Positions 33,453 to 40,873 of a stretch of DNA of 46,023 nucleotides are shown one piece after another. Numbering within the stretch: position 1 is the first letter of the stretch; the number at the start of each line of letters is the position of its first letter. The notes under the pieces were generated by a model. It was given only the letters and a program-made list of their open reading frames with translations. It did no database searches and had not been told where the DNA came from. The DNA is from a virus. The translations under genes and the position numbers were made by a program. The DNA lies in IMG/VR virus record IMGVR_UViG_3300032309_001302, positions 1 through 46,023 of that record; one strand, 5' to 3'.

Positions 33453-35486
33453 CTACTTGTTTATTTTAATTTCGCAATAATCTGTTGTGCAATAGGCTTC
33501 GCCTTGTGCTTCAAGATTATCAACGCCATCATAAATAGCAGCAAAGTCAATGTGCTTTAATTTACCAATATACGACTCATACTGATCTTCAGTAATCTGA
33601 GTATATGGCTGCTGTGGATATGTGTCATTTCCCATTGGTAGGAATGAGACTGCCTTTAATTGTCCCTCGTACATATGCAGTGCTGGAACAACATGCTTTG
33701 ACTCTGTTTCCTTGTCAAATGAAAGTGTTACAGAAACACCATTATCAGACCAGTACTTTTGAGCAGTTGCAGCAAGTGCAATCTTCTCAAACAATGTAAC
33801 ATCCTTTTCAGATCTTGGATGACCTGACTTGATTGGGAAGTATACAACTGATGTGTTTGCTGATACTACGTCGTCTTCAATTGTGTACCCTGCTGCTTTG
33901 AACAAGTGCATCATTGGATCTGTATTTCCAAATCGAACTGCACGAAGGAAGAAGTTTCCTCCAGGACCCCAGTGAACTCCAGGAGTTGCACCAGAAAGAA
34001 TTGAAACTGATCCTGATGGCTTTACTGTTGTTACACGAATTGATTCACGAACACATAGCCACTCAGAGTACTGGTGATCATAGTGACGAATCTTATTATA
34101 GCCTTCATCCATCCATTCACGAACAATTGGCAAACCCTTTTGATCTGCAAATGATGCAATACCAGTAAGAGATGTACCAATACGACGATTACGTTGCATG
34201 ATACCGTTTGTTTGTGGCCAGTGTGTTGGAACAAGTGTTACAGTCTTTCCATAAAGGTATGCAAACTTCAGGGTACGCAGAAAGTCCTCCTTAGATTCAT
34301 GACGATTCAAGTGCACTTCTACAAGTGTACATAGTTCGTATGATTCTAATGGCTGCTCCGCACATGGGTTGAATCCCATCACACGATAATCCTTACCGTC
34401 TGGCGCATCCTTTAGTCGTCCATAATTACGAGCAACATCAAGCCAGATAAAACCTGGTTCTCCGTTTTCCGTAATTAAATCTACATAGTCTTCGTACTTT
34501 GTTCCTACTTCTGCTGAAATAGAATTATTAGACATCCAAGCCCAACCTGGATTTTCTGGATCAAATGAGTTACGCTCTGGGAATAACTCTGAGTTCTTCA
34601 AGTTCATGAATGTCTCATCCCCTGCGTTACCCAAAGCAAGCGTTGCTGATCTGCGAACATTGCCAGACACTACACAAGTACCAATAAGGTTTACAAGGTC
34701 TACGATGGCACGAGAGTCTAGTGTTTCTCCGCCTCTGGAGCCGATTACACGGTCTATCTGGTTGTGCAACTTGATAAGGGGTGCAGGTCCTGATGCAACA
34801 CCTCCAAAGCCCTTAATCGGTGCTCCAAGGGGTCTGATTAAATCATAGTTAAACTTCTGGATGCTCTGGTTTGCTCTAAGATATGAATTGATTAGAAGTC
34901 GTACTGACTCTACCCAGCCTTCACGAGTGTCTGGTATTTCGAACACATGTTCTGGTTCTGTTGGGGTATAGATTGAGAAATTCTTATCCTGTCCCACTGT
35001 ATCAAACCCTACGCCAATACCAAGCATCAATGCATCCATGACCCAAGCAAATAATGCTCCTGGATCATTCTTGTCAAGGTCCTTTGTAGATACCATGGCA
35101 CAGTTCTGTAGTGCTGCAGAGTTCTTTTTCTCCATAGTCATAGGAGTTCCAAATGCCCACATTCCACGGCCTGGTGGTGTCCACTTTAATTCAAACATTC
35201 TCTGGAATGCTTCTTGTGCTGACTTCTGTGCCTTGTAGTCATTCCATGGCAAACGGTTTTCTTTAGCATGATTCTTCTGTACTGAATACATACCCTCAAT
35301 CACACGGCGACAAACTTCGTGCCATCTTTCTTTAGTTCCATCTTCCTTCATACGAGAATAAGTACGAATAAAAGTAATTTCTCCAAGTGAATTTTCTGCT
35401 GCATCCTTAAACCCAAATGGGCTTTCTTGGTTTTTATACTTTTCTACGAAGTCCTCTGGAAGTTTAAAACTAAAAAAATCTGACAT
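33453..35486 (-). CDS. Class II (adenosylcobalamin-dependent) ribonucleoside-triphosphate reductase
   Basis: A 677-residue monomeric-type reductase that would convert ribonucleotides to deoxyribonucleotides for phage DNA synthesis. Cysteines align with the Lactobacillus enzyme: Cys129 (ALQNCAMVS), Cys375 and Cys386 (NPCAEQPLESYELC, spaced 11 as C408/C419, with Glu377 as E410) and the C-terminal pair Cys666/Cys671 (YCTTDYC, spacing five, as C731/C736). GTCVVSGNVRRSA is also family-typical. No small radical subunit gene is present and B12 use is expected. It has its own promoter (35520-35528) after a terminator, with a Shine-Dalgarno AAAGGA. Confidence 0.93.
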   Translation of the reverse strand: MSDFFSFKLPEDFVEKYKNQESPFGFKDAAENSLGEITFIRTYSRMKEDGTKERWHEVCRRVIEGMYSVQKNHAKENRLPWNDYKAQKSAQEAFQRMFELKWTPPGRGMWAFGTPMTMEKKNSAALQNCAMVSTKDLDKNDPGALFAWVMDALMLGIGVGFDTVGQDKNFSIYTPTEPEHVFEIPDTREGWVESVRLLINSYLRANQSIQKFNYDLIRPLGAPIKGFGGVASGPAPLIKLHNQIDRVIGSRGGETLDSRAIVDLVNLIGTCVVSGNVRRSATLALGNAGDETFMNLKNSELFPERNSFDPENPGWAWMSNNSISAEVGTKYEDYVDLITENGEPGFIWLDVARNYGRLKDAPDGKDYRVMGFNPCAEQPLESYELCTLVEVHLNRHESKEDFLRTLKFAYLYGKTVTLVPTHWPQTNGIMQRNRRIGTSLTGIASFADQKGLPIVREWMDEGYNKIRHYDHQYSEWLCVRESIRVTTVKPSGSVSILSGATPGVHWGPGGNFFLRAVRFGNTDPMMHLFKAAGYTIEDDVVSANTSVVYFPIKSGHPRSEKDVTLFEKIALAATAQKYWSDNGVSVTLSFDKETESKHVVPALHMYEGQLKAVSFLPMGNDTYPQQPYTQITEDQYESYIGKLKHIDFAAIYDGVDNLEAQGEAYCTTDYCEIKINK

Positions 35487-35519
35487 ATGTATCGTCCTTT
35501 CAAAAACGGAATAGTTTTA

Positions 35520-35528
35520 AGTATAGCA
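35520..35528 (-). promoter_or_regulatory. Extended -10 promoter for the reductase gene, TGCTATACT
   Basis: TGCTATACT on the minus strand, about 33 bases above the ATG at 35486, with AAAGGA downstream. It immediately follows a hairpin terminator, so the reductase is an independent transcript. It is identical to the plus-strand element at 40859-40867. Confidence 0.62.
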
Positions 35529-35540
35529 GAGTTTTATGAA

Positions 35541-35577
35541 AAGTAAAACTCTCCCTAATCTACTACTTGAGAGTTTT
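35541..35577 (-). terminator. Intrinsic terminator after oxygenase operon
   Basis: AAAACTCTC (35577-35569 on the minus strand) pairs perfectly with GAGAGTTTT (35553-35545) in a 9-bp stem with a 15-base loop, followed by ACTTTT. It sits three bases after the stop of the last oxygenase gene. Confidence 0.8.
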
Positions 35578-35580
35578 GCT

Positions 35581-36354
35581 TTATGCGTACTTGTTACCCT
35601 TTGCCCACTCTTCTTTTTGAATGGCCTGCTCAATTCTAACTTGCTTTTCTTCTTCTTTCCATTTATCTAGTGTTGCTTGATCATATTCAATTTCTTCATA
35701 ATCCCAAAAAGAAACCATTGTGTATCGAGTTCCTTCTAAAATTTCGCTTACGCCATGAACATTTTCAACTCCTCCAGGGAAAACATAATATGAGTATGCA
35801 TTTGGCTTAAAGGATAGATACGTTTCCCACCTATTACTATTGGTTTCTTTGTCATAAACCTCTGCCTCTTTACAAAAGAATAGATCTCCACCTTCATAAT
35901 CTCCATTTAAATATAGTATGCCTACATACTTATTTATTTCAAAAGCATTTGGCACTCCATCAAAATCTGAATTATCTGAGTGTGGAGCAGCAAAGCCACC
36001 AACATCCCATTTTTGAGCATGAGAAGTATTTGGCCTTACCTTTCTTTCAAAAACCAACTCAACTGCTTCTTTAAATTTTTCTCTAAGATTCTCAAAAAAA
36101 TTTCCATCTAATCCGTGTTCAGCAAGGCCTGGATCATTAGGAGCCAACCCCATACCTAAAGAACCATAAAAAGCAATATCTCCCCAATCGTCTCCTTTTG
36201 ACTCAACATAAGAAATCATAGACTGTGCAGTTTTTTCGTCTAAAAAGTTTGGAATTTCAACAATTCTATTATGAGTTATTCCAAGAACACCTTTTGTGTT
36301 GTCTTCATTTTTTATGTAATTAAAATTTGACTTATCAATTTTATCAATTATCAT
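35581..36354 (-). CDS. 2-oxoglutarate/Fe(II) dioxygenase, copy A (prolyl-4-hydroxylase-like)
   Basis: A 257-residue double-stranded beta-helix oxygenase. Iron ligands His125 and Asp127 are in FAAPHSDNSD and His200 is in ENVHGVSE, with Arg210 (EGTRYTM) as the probable 2-oxoglutarate anchor. YLNGDYEGGDLFF is the family's core strand motif. The ATG at 36354 has AAGGAAAAA just upstream and overlaps the previous gene by 11 bases; an earlier in-frame ATG has no such site. A charged helical tail (LDKWKEEEKQVRIEQ) follows the domain. It is last in a coupled set of oxygenase genes and ends at a terminator. Substrate unknown. Confidence 0.9.
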   Translation of the reverse strand: MIIDKIDKSNFNYIKNEDNTKGVLGITHNRIVEIPNFLDEKTAQSMISYVESKGDDWGDIAFYGSLGMGLAPNDPGLAEHGLDGNFFENLREKFKEAVELVFERKVRPNTSHAQKWDVGGFAAPHSDNSDFDGVPNAFEINKYVGILYLNGDYEGGDLFFCKEAEVYDKETNSNRWETYLSFKPNAYSYYVFPGGVENVHGVSEILEGTRYTMVSFWDYEEIEYDQATLDKWKEEEKQVRIEQAIQKEEWAKGNKYA

Positions 36355-37255
36355 TTTTTTCCTTTTCTTTTTGAGAAAACATTGCATCGTATTCATTCCT
36401 AATTATGTCAAACTCTTTTGACTGTTTTTTTTCTAAAAGTTCCTTTGAATATGCCTCTTCGCTTAACCTTGCATACTCATTTCTTAATTTAGCAATTCTT
36501 TCTTCTTCCATCTTCATCCAAACCTCTTCGCCATATTTTTCTCTATTTGCAAGCCATTCTGGATTTCCAGCAAAAGGCTTTTGATAAAAACATCTAATCA
36601 AATACTTGTCAGCACCAGAAACTATCTTAACTCCGTGCAAATACTTGCCATTTTCTGACAAAAGATCTGGGTGGCCAGAAGGAAAAACAAGAACATCTCC
36701 AGCAACTGGCTTGTAGTCTATAATTTTTTTATTTGGTAGCATAAATGTTATATCGCCACCCTCATAGTCATCATTAAGGTACATCGTACAAGTTAAAATA
36801 AACTTATTGCCTGGCCAGTCTTGTTCTGGAGTTACATAATCTGTATGGTAAATCATCTCTAGACCTTGCTGAGCAAGACTTCTTTGTTCTGCATTTTCAT
36901 GATTATATCTTGAAATTGATGGGCCCATAATTGACCAATTATATTCAACACTTCGATTATGATCTGATAAGTAAGTCTTTGTTGCATACAAAAAAGCATT
37001 ATTTATTTCATCTAAAATTTCTTTTTCTTCATGATAAATATCTCTCAATTCATCTGTATTAGCATTTCCATCTTTGCCGATGTCCCAAACATAAGAACCA
37101 AATCTGCTCCATGGTCTCCAGTCTTTAAATAGAACAGAAGAATCTGGATTTTTTTCAGACTCCTTGAATATTTCTACTGCACGAACATGATGTTTTAAAA
37201 GTCCACGATACACATAGATATTTTCTTCTAACTTTTCAAGTTTTATATCACTCAC
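36344..37255 (-). CDS. 2-oxoglutarate/Fe(II) dioxygenase, copy B
   Basis: A 303-residue oxygenase. His137 and Asp139 (IYHTDYV) and His207 (KYLHGVKI) are the metal ligands. The anchor position holds Lys217 (ADKYLIRCF) instead of Arg. YLNDDYEGGDITFML is the core strand. The chosen start is the GTG at 37255, because GGAGG (37264-37268) lies eight bases above it. The alternative ATG at 37270 has no site. The GTG overlaps the end of the upstream oxygenase by eight bases. A long charged helical tail (EEVWMKMEEERIAKLRNEYA) extends the C-terminus. Substrate unknown. Confidence 0.88.
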   Translation of the reverse strand: MSDIKLEKLEENIYVYRGLLKHHVRAVEIFKESEKNPDSSVLFKDWRPWSRFGSYVWDIGKDGNANTDELRDIYHEEKEILDEINNAFLYATKTYLSDHNRSVEYNWSIMGPSISRYNHENAEQRSLAQQGLEMIYHTDYVTPEQDWPGNKFILTCTMYLNDDYEGGDITFMLPNKKIIDYKPVAGDVLVFPSGHPDLLSENGKYLHGVKIVSGADKYLIRCFYQKPFAGNPEWLANREKYGEEVWMKMEEERIAKLRNEYARLSEEAYSKELLEKKQSKEFDIIRNEYDAMFSQKEKEKNDN

Positions 37256-37928
37256 TTGTTTTGCCTCCATGAGAAAGAATTGTAAAGAAAAATGGAATAA
37301 CATATCTTATTCCACTTTTAATCTCTGTTACTCCATGTATATAATTTAGATCACCTGGGAAAAAATATGCTGCTCCTGCTTTTGGCTTAAATTGAATCTC
37401 CTGGTTTGGAAAATAAAGTTCTCCACCCTCATAGTCATCATTTAAATAAAACAGGCCTGCAATATCGTACCAAGGAAAATCATTTGGTTTTCCAGCATTG
37501 TCACCTTCATGCAACTCTTTATCTGCATGAGGCATCTGAAGTTGACCAGGAAGCCATCTGACAATTGCTGTGCTTGTTGCCCAAGCATCTATATTAAAGA
37601 ACTTGTCAACCTCAAGTTTTAGTCTTCTTTGCAGTTCTGTAATCATTGGATTAATTTTTGGGTCATTAAGGTCTAATGTGTTTGATGTTGCAACTCTATT
37701 TTCCCAGTAAGTTGAGTCATAGATTACTGTGCCCTCATCATTATAGTGTGTTTCAGTAACATCCCAAACTGATATATTCTTTGCTGCATTAGAAAGAAAG
37801 TCAAGTTCTTCTGATGTCATAAAATTTTCTCGTGCCTGAATCATTTCAGCACTTTTTCCAAAATATCCAGATGGAGTTATAGAGACTCTCTCATTTGATT
37901 GATTATTTGAATACTCTACTTTTTCCAT
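37248..37928 (-). CDS. 2-oxoglutarate/Fe(II) dioxygenase, copy C
   Basis: A 226-residue oxygenase. His134 and Asp136 (QMPHADKE) and His198 (NYIHGVTE) bind iron, with Arg208 (SGIRYVIP) as the 2-oxoglutarate anchor. YLNDDYEGGELYFPN is the core motif. The N-terminal 100 residues are helical (EELDFLSNAAKNISVWDV) and form the usual substrate-side lobe. No Shine-Dalgarno precedes the ATG at 37928. TGGTATAAT at 37935-37943 ends exactly six bases before it, so the transcript is probably leaderless and also carries copies B and A. Closest in length to copies D and E. Confidence 0.9.
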   Translation of the reverse strand: MEKVEYSNNQSNERVSITPSGYFGKSAEMIQARENFMTSEELDFLSNAAKNISVWDVTETHYNDEGTVIYDSTYWENRVATSNTLDLNDPKINPMITELQRRLKLEVDKFFNIDAWATSTAIVRWLPGQLQMPHADKELHEGDNAGKPNDFPWYDIAGLFYLNDDYEGGELYFPNQEIQFKPKAGAAYFFPGDLNYIHGVTEIKSGIRYVIPFFFTILSHGGKTSE

Positions 37929-37934
37929 ATTTTT

Positions 37935-37943
37935 ATTATACCA
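37935..37943 (-). promoter_or_regulatory. Extended -10 promoter with leaderless spacing, TGGTATAAT
   Basis: TATAAT at 37935-37940 preceded by TGG, exactly six bases from the ATG at 37928, in a 21-base gap between genes. It heads the three-gene oxygenase transcript that ends at the terminator near 35541-35577. Confidence 0.68.
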
Positions 37944-37949
37944 CCAAAT

Positions 37950-38684
37950 CTATTCATATTTTCTTTGCTCCCAAACCTCATTTTTATAAATTCCGCCATC
38001 TGGTTTTCTATAAATATTTGCGTTTTCAGTTGTTTGTCTAAATAGTTCTCTTGCATCGTTTTCTTCTAAAACATCAGACACCCAATTTTCTCTTTTAAAT
38101 GGAATAACCTGAGCATATGGTGTTCCAGCAGGAATAACTCCTTCAAATCCTTCTATAATAAAAAATGGTAGAGATCCTGGAAGATGAACTTTGTCATTAT
38201 CAATTATTCCGCTTGTTGATAAAAATGGAAGTTCGTATCTGTTAAATGGCTGTGCATATAGAGCACTATATCCTGGTGGCAATTTTACTTGCCAGTCACA
38301 GGTCCAGGCAAAATGCTTTTTGTAATAGCCTTTTGGATGCTCAAACTGTGGCATTTCATATCTATCATGAACAAAATCTTGATATTTTGCATTAGCAATC
38401 TTACATTGCAATCCGTTTGGTCCCTGGAAAAATTCAATATCGCATGGAGTATTAAGAGAATATCCAGTTGCCATAATATCAAAAATTGCTGGACATGCTT
38501 TCCATGTGGGAATCTTTCCGCCATCTGGACCAATATCAAAATCTCCATTTGGATTAGTTTTGGCAAACCTATCTGCTTTTCTAAACCACTCTGGTATAGT
38601 TTTAATTATTGGCTTTGGAGATGACTTACTTTCTTTAGAAAGCCAAATCTTGTTTGCGGTGAATGTTATTTTTTGAGTTTCCAT
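37950..38684 (-). CDS. Jelly-roll-like protein related to the neighbouring 235-residue protein
   Basis: A 244-residue protein. It has IPEWFRKADRF, IPTWKACPAIFDIMATGYSL and TPCDIEFF, then the conserved-looking WQVKLPPGYSALYAQPFNR and the C-terminal FIIEGFEGVIPAGTPYAQVIPFKRE. The last two motifs are typical of a small family common in T4-like cyanophages, where it also neighbours 2OG oxygenases (possibly DUF6065; I am not sure of the accession). No iron-ligand triad is obvious. It is paralogous in outline to the gene upstream (GWTFSYPEDISFIW and ITIPANTPIVAIIPI correspond to GYSLNTPCDIEFF and IPAGTPYAQVIPF). Function unknown; it may bind a small ligand. Confidence 0.72.
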   Translation of the reverse strand: METQKITFTANKIWLSKESKSSPKPIIKTIPEWFRKADRFAKTNPNGDFDIGPDGGKIPTWKACPAIFDIMATGYSLNTPCDIEFFQGPNGLQCKIANAKYQDFVHDRYEMPQFEHPKGYYKKHFAWTCDWQVKLPPGYSALYAQPFNRYELPFLSTSGIIDNDKVHLPGSLPFFIIEGFEGVIPAGTPYAQVIPFKRENWVSDVLEENDARELFRQTTENANIYRKPDGGIYKNEVWEQRKYE

Positions 38685-39391
38685 TATACAACATCTCTTT
38701 TATCATTTACCTTAAGTTTTAAACTTTTTAATTCATGTTTTCCTGTTGACTCACCTTTATGATTTACAGCATCACGATAAAAATTAGTCCACTCTCCAGA
38801 TTTACTTATTTCAAATGATGCATTTCCATAATCTGACATACCCTGGTAATACTCTTCTGAAAAATTCTCTGTATAAAGATTTACCTCTGTATCTTGTATA
38901 TCAGACAAACCTATTGGAATTATTGCAACAATAGGAGTGTTTGCTGGTATTGTGATTATTTCGTTTGCCTTAGTAATTTTCCAAGCGTATGGCATTGGTG
39001 GCTCTAAAACAGAAGTACTAATAATTGTTGTAAAACCCTGCACACCTTCAATAAATTGATTTGGTACTGGCATCATAAGAAGACTTACATTTTCTTCAGA
39101 CTTAAAAGTAAGACCACTGTGAAAACTTATAGTAGCATTTGCTCTGCTTGTAAAAACATAGTCTTCTCCAGAAAGAATCTTTACGTGCCCATCTGCAGAA
39201 GATGGATCCCCATCCCAGATAAAAGAAATATCTTCTGGGTATGAGAATGTCCATCCAAGAGTATTTGCTAAAGAAACTGGAAAACATCTATAAGCATGCT
39301 TATCAAATGTAGCATCCATCCAGTCTCTCTTTACATTTAAAGCCGAAAAAGAAACATCAAAATTCTTTTTCTTATATACAGAAATAGACAA
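38684..39391 (-). CDS. Jelly-roll-like paralogue with TTG start
   Basis: A 235-residue protein. The start is set at the TTG at 39391 because AGGAG (39398-39402) lies exactly six bases above it, inside the end of oxygenase D. A longer frame from an ATG at 39460 would overlap that gene by 68 bases without a site. It carries CFPVSLANTLGWTFSYPEDI, FIWDGDPSSADGH, VSLLMMPVPNQFIEG and PANTPIVAIIPIGL, matching the outline of the gene downstream, with which it shares one base at the stop/start. No catalytic triad. The two may form a heteromer, but this is inference. Confidence 0.7.
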   Translation of the reverse strand: MSISVYKKKNFDVSFSALNVKRDWMDATFDKHAYRCFPVSLANTLGWTFSYPEDISFIWDGDPSSADGHVKILSGEDYVFTSRANATISFHSGLTFKSEENVSLLMMPVPNQFIEGVQGFTTIISTSVLEPPMPYAWKITKANEIITIPANTPIVAIIPIGLSDIQDTEVNLYTENFSEEYYQGMSDYGNASFEISKSGEWTNFYRDAVNHKGESTGKHELKSLKLKVNDKRDVV

Positions 39392-39392
39392 A

Positions 39393-40076
39393 TTAGTCTC
39401 CTGTTTCTTGATACATTTCGTTAGTGTGGTATTTTGCACTATAATCAAGCATTGTAACAATAGAATACTTGATTCCAGATTCTACTGGCATTGCCCTATG
39501 AGGATACATGTATGTAGATGGAAATACATATAGATCTCCAGCCTTTGGCTTAACCTCTAGATTTTGAAGTCTAAACGACAACCCTCCGCCTTCGTAATCA
39601 TCGTTTGGATATCCTACCAAAGAAACTGTAGCATTATAAGAAAATCCATGATCGTGGTGGTACTGAAAGTGTTGCCCTGGGCCATACTTAATAAAGTTCA
39701 TAGCCTCCCAATATCTAAGTTCTCCTAGTTGAAAGTGCTCTGTATAGTGATCTACGACTGGCTTTTGCACATCATAGCAATCTTGCCACAATTCTTGAAG
39801 TCTTAATCCTTCTGGACTTTTGTCCCATTCAATATCAGTTTTTTTAAATTTAAAGTCTACGCAGTCACGATAGTCTGGCATTCTTTGCATATATCCTACA
39901 TATGCTGGCTGCCATTGGTGTGCTGGAGATTTTCCAACTGAAGATTCAAGTCTTTCAATGATGTTTAAGTCTTGTGGAAAAACATCCCTATAAACAAAAA
40001 TACCACTTCCTAAATCTTCAAAAGAAGACCATGTCTTTTTAACTTCTGGGCTTGAAACAGAATTTGATTGTTCCAT
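39393..40076 (-). CDS. 2-oxoglutarate/Fe(II) dioxygenase, copy D
   Basis: A 227-residue oxygenase. The iron site is His140 and Asp142 (FQYHHDHGF, HxD within HHD) and His193 (MYPHRAMP), with Lys203 (SGIKYSIV) at the anchor position, as in copies B and E. PNDDYEGGGLSF is the core strand. The segment DCVDFKFKKTDIEW parallels copy E's NCLDLKYRREHLGKF, so D and E are the closest pair. GAGGAAATAAA gives a Shine-Dalgarno before the ATG, and TATAAT at 40102-40107 is the likely promoter. Its stop overlaps the start signal of the next gene. Substrate unknown. Confidence 0.9.
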   Translation of the reverse strand: MEQSNSVSSPEVKKTWSSFEDLGSGIFVYRDVFPQDLNIIERLESSVGKSPAHQWQPAYVGYMQRMPDYRDCVDFKFKKTDIEWDKSPEGLRLQELWQDCYDVQKPVVDHYTEHFQLGELRYWEAMNFIKYGPGQHFQYHHDHGFSYNATVSLVGYPNDDYEGGGLSFRLQNLEVKPKAGDLYVFPSTYMYPHRAMPVESGIKYSIVTMLDYSAKYHTNEMYQETGD

Positions 40077-40101
40077 TTTATTTCCTCTCTCTTATACATA
40101 T

Positions 40102-40107
40102 ATTATA
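40102..40107 (-). promoter_or_regulatory. Candidate -10 (TATAAT) before oxygenase D
   Basis: ATGTATAAT on the minus strand, about 26 bases above the ATG at 40076, followed by AGAGAGGAAA. The TG adjoins the hexamer without the usual spacer base, as at 22102-22107. Confidence 0.45.
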
Positions 40108-40109
40108 CA

Positions 40110-40811
40110 TTATAAATGATCCTTATGGTGCAGATCATTATAGTCTGTCATTATGACGACAGAATACTTTATTCCTTCAAAAACCTCACATGAAGCATGT
40201 TCATATACAAAATTAGATGGGAAAAGAACTATATCTCCAGCATCTGGCTTAACCTTGATTCCATGTCTAGTAAAGTCTATTTCTCCTCCAGTATAATCAT
40301 CATTTAAATAAACAACTGCAGAGACTGTGCATGAGTAGTACGGACCATGGTCTCCATGTATTTTAAAATATTCTCCTGGAAGATACTTAACAAAATTAAA
40401 TGCTTCTTTGTAGTTCATTTGAAGATGCCACAAAGACTCATAATCTCTTAAGCATGCATCTAGGCTATCCTCAACTTCTTTGTGAATATCAAAAAGATTT
40501 TGATTAAATTCTAAAAATTTTCCTAGATGTTCTCTTCTGTATTTTAAATCAAGACAGTTTCTAAGATCATTAATGTCTTCTTTATCATTAACCTGTGCTC
40601 CATTCCAGGCAAAGGAATTGTCTTCGTTTATTGTATTTTCTAGTCTTGAAATTATATCTAGACCTTGACTTTTAGTAAAAACATTTTTATATAAATTGAT
40701 TCCGTAAGCAAGGTTTACAACCTCTATGCCATTTGATATTTTTCTTGTTGGCAGTCTTTCTTCTGATTGTTCTAATCTAGGAAGGTTAAACCACTTATAC
40801 TCTTGATCCAC
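40110..40811 (-). CDS. 2-oxoglutarate/Fe(II) dioxygenase, copy E
   Basis: A 233-residue oxygenase. His152 and Asp154 (FKIHGDHGP) and His205 (FVYEHASC) are the metal ligands, with Lys215 (EGIKYSVV) at the anchor position. YLNDDYTGGEIDF is the core strand. The start is a GTG at 40811 with AGGGGA a few bases upstream; no ATG fits better. The upstream element TGGTATAAT (40835-40843) is one arm of a divergent promoter pair with the plus-strand oxygenase. Copy D follows after a 33-base gap. Confidence 0.9.
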   Translation of the reverse strand: MDQEYKWFNLPRLEQSEERLPTRKISNGIEVVNLAYGINLYKNVFTKSQGLDIISRLENTINEDNSFAWNGAQVNDKEDINDLRNCLDLKYRREHLGKFLEFNQNLFDIHKEVEDSLDACLRDYESLWHLQMNYKEAFNFVKYLPGEYFKIHGDHGPYYSCTVSAVVYLNDDYTGGEIDFTRHGIKVKPDAGDIVLFPSNFVYEHASCEVFEGIKYSVVIMTDYNDLHHKDHL

Positions 40812-40834
40812 GAAGATCCCCTTTTGTTAATTAA

Positions 40835-40843
40835 ATTATACCA
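40835..40843 (-). promoter_or_regulatory. Extended -10 promoter (minus arm of divergent pair), TGGTATAAT
   Basis: TGGTATAAT on the minus strand, about 24 bases above the GTG at 40811, which has AGGGGA between. It sits within 16 bases of the plus-strand element at 40859-40867, so the two polymerases cannot both occupy the site. Confidence 0.62.
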
Positions 40844-40864
40844 TAGCATACGCAAATATGCTAT
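40843..40864. repeat. 8-bp perfect inverted repeat between divergent promoters
   Basis: ATAGCATA (40843-40850) and TATGCTAT (40857-40864) are perfect inverted copies with a six-base spacer. The repeat lies between and partly over the two divergent -10 elements. It could be an operator for a dimeric regulator, or follow simply from two similar promoters facing each other. Confidence 0.6.
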
Positions 40865-40867
40865 ACT
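40859..40867 (+). promoter_or_regulatory. Extended -10 promoter with leaderless spacing, TGCTATACT
   Basis: TGCTATACT, with TATACT at 40862-40867 followed by exactly six bases and the ATG at 40874. AAGGA abuts the ATG directly, too close to be a normal ribosome-binding site, so the message is likely leaderless. Confidence 0.65.
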
Positions 40868-40873
40868 TAAGGA

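Noticed and set aside
36355-36396. Earlier in-frame ATG extending oxygenase A by 14 residues
   Set aside because: The extension is a lysine-rich read-through of the previous gene's end and lacks a ribosome site; the ATG at 36354 has one.
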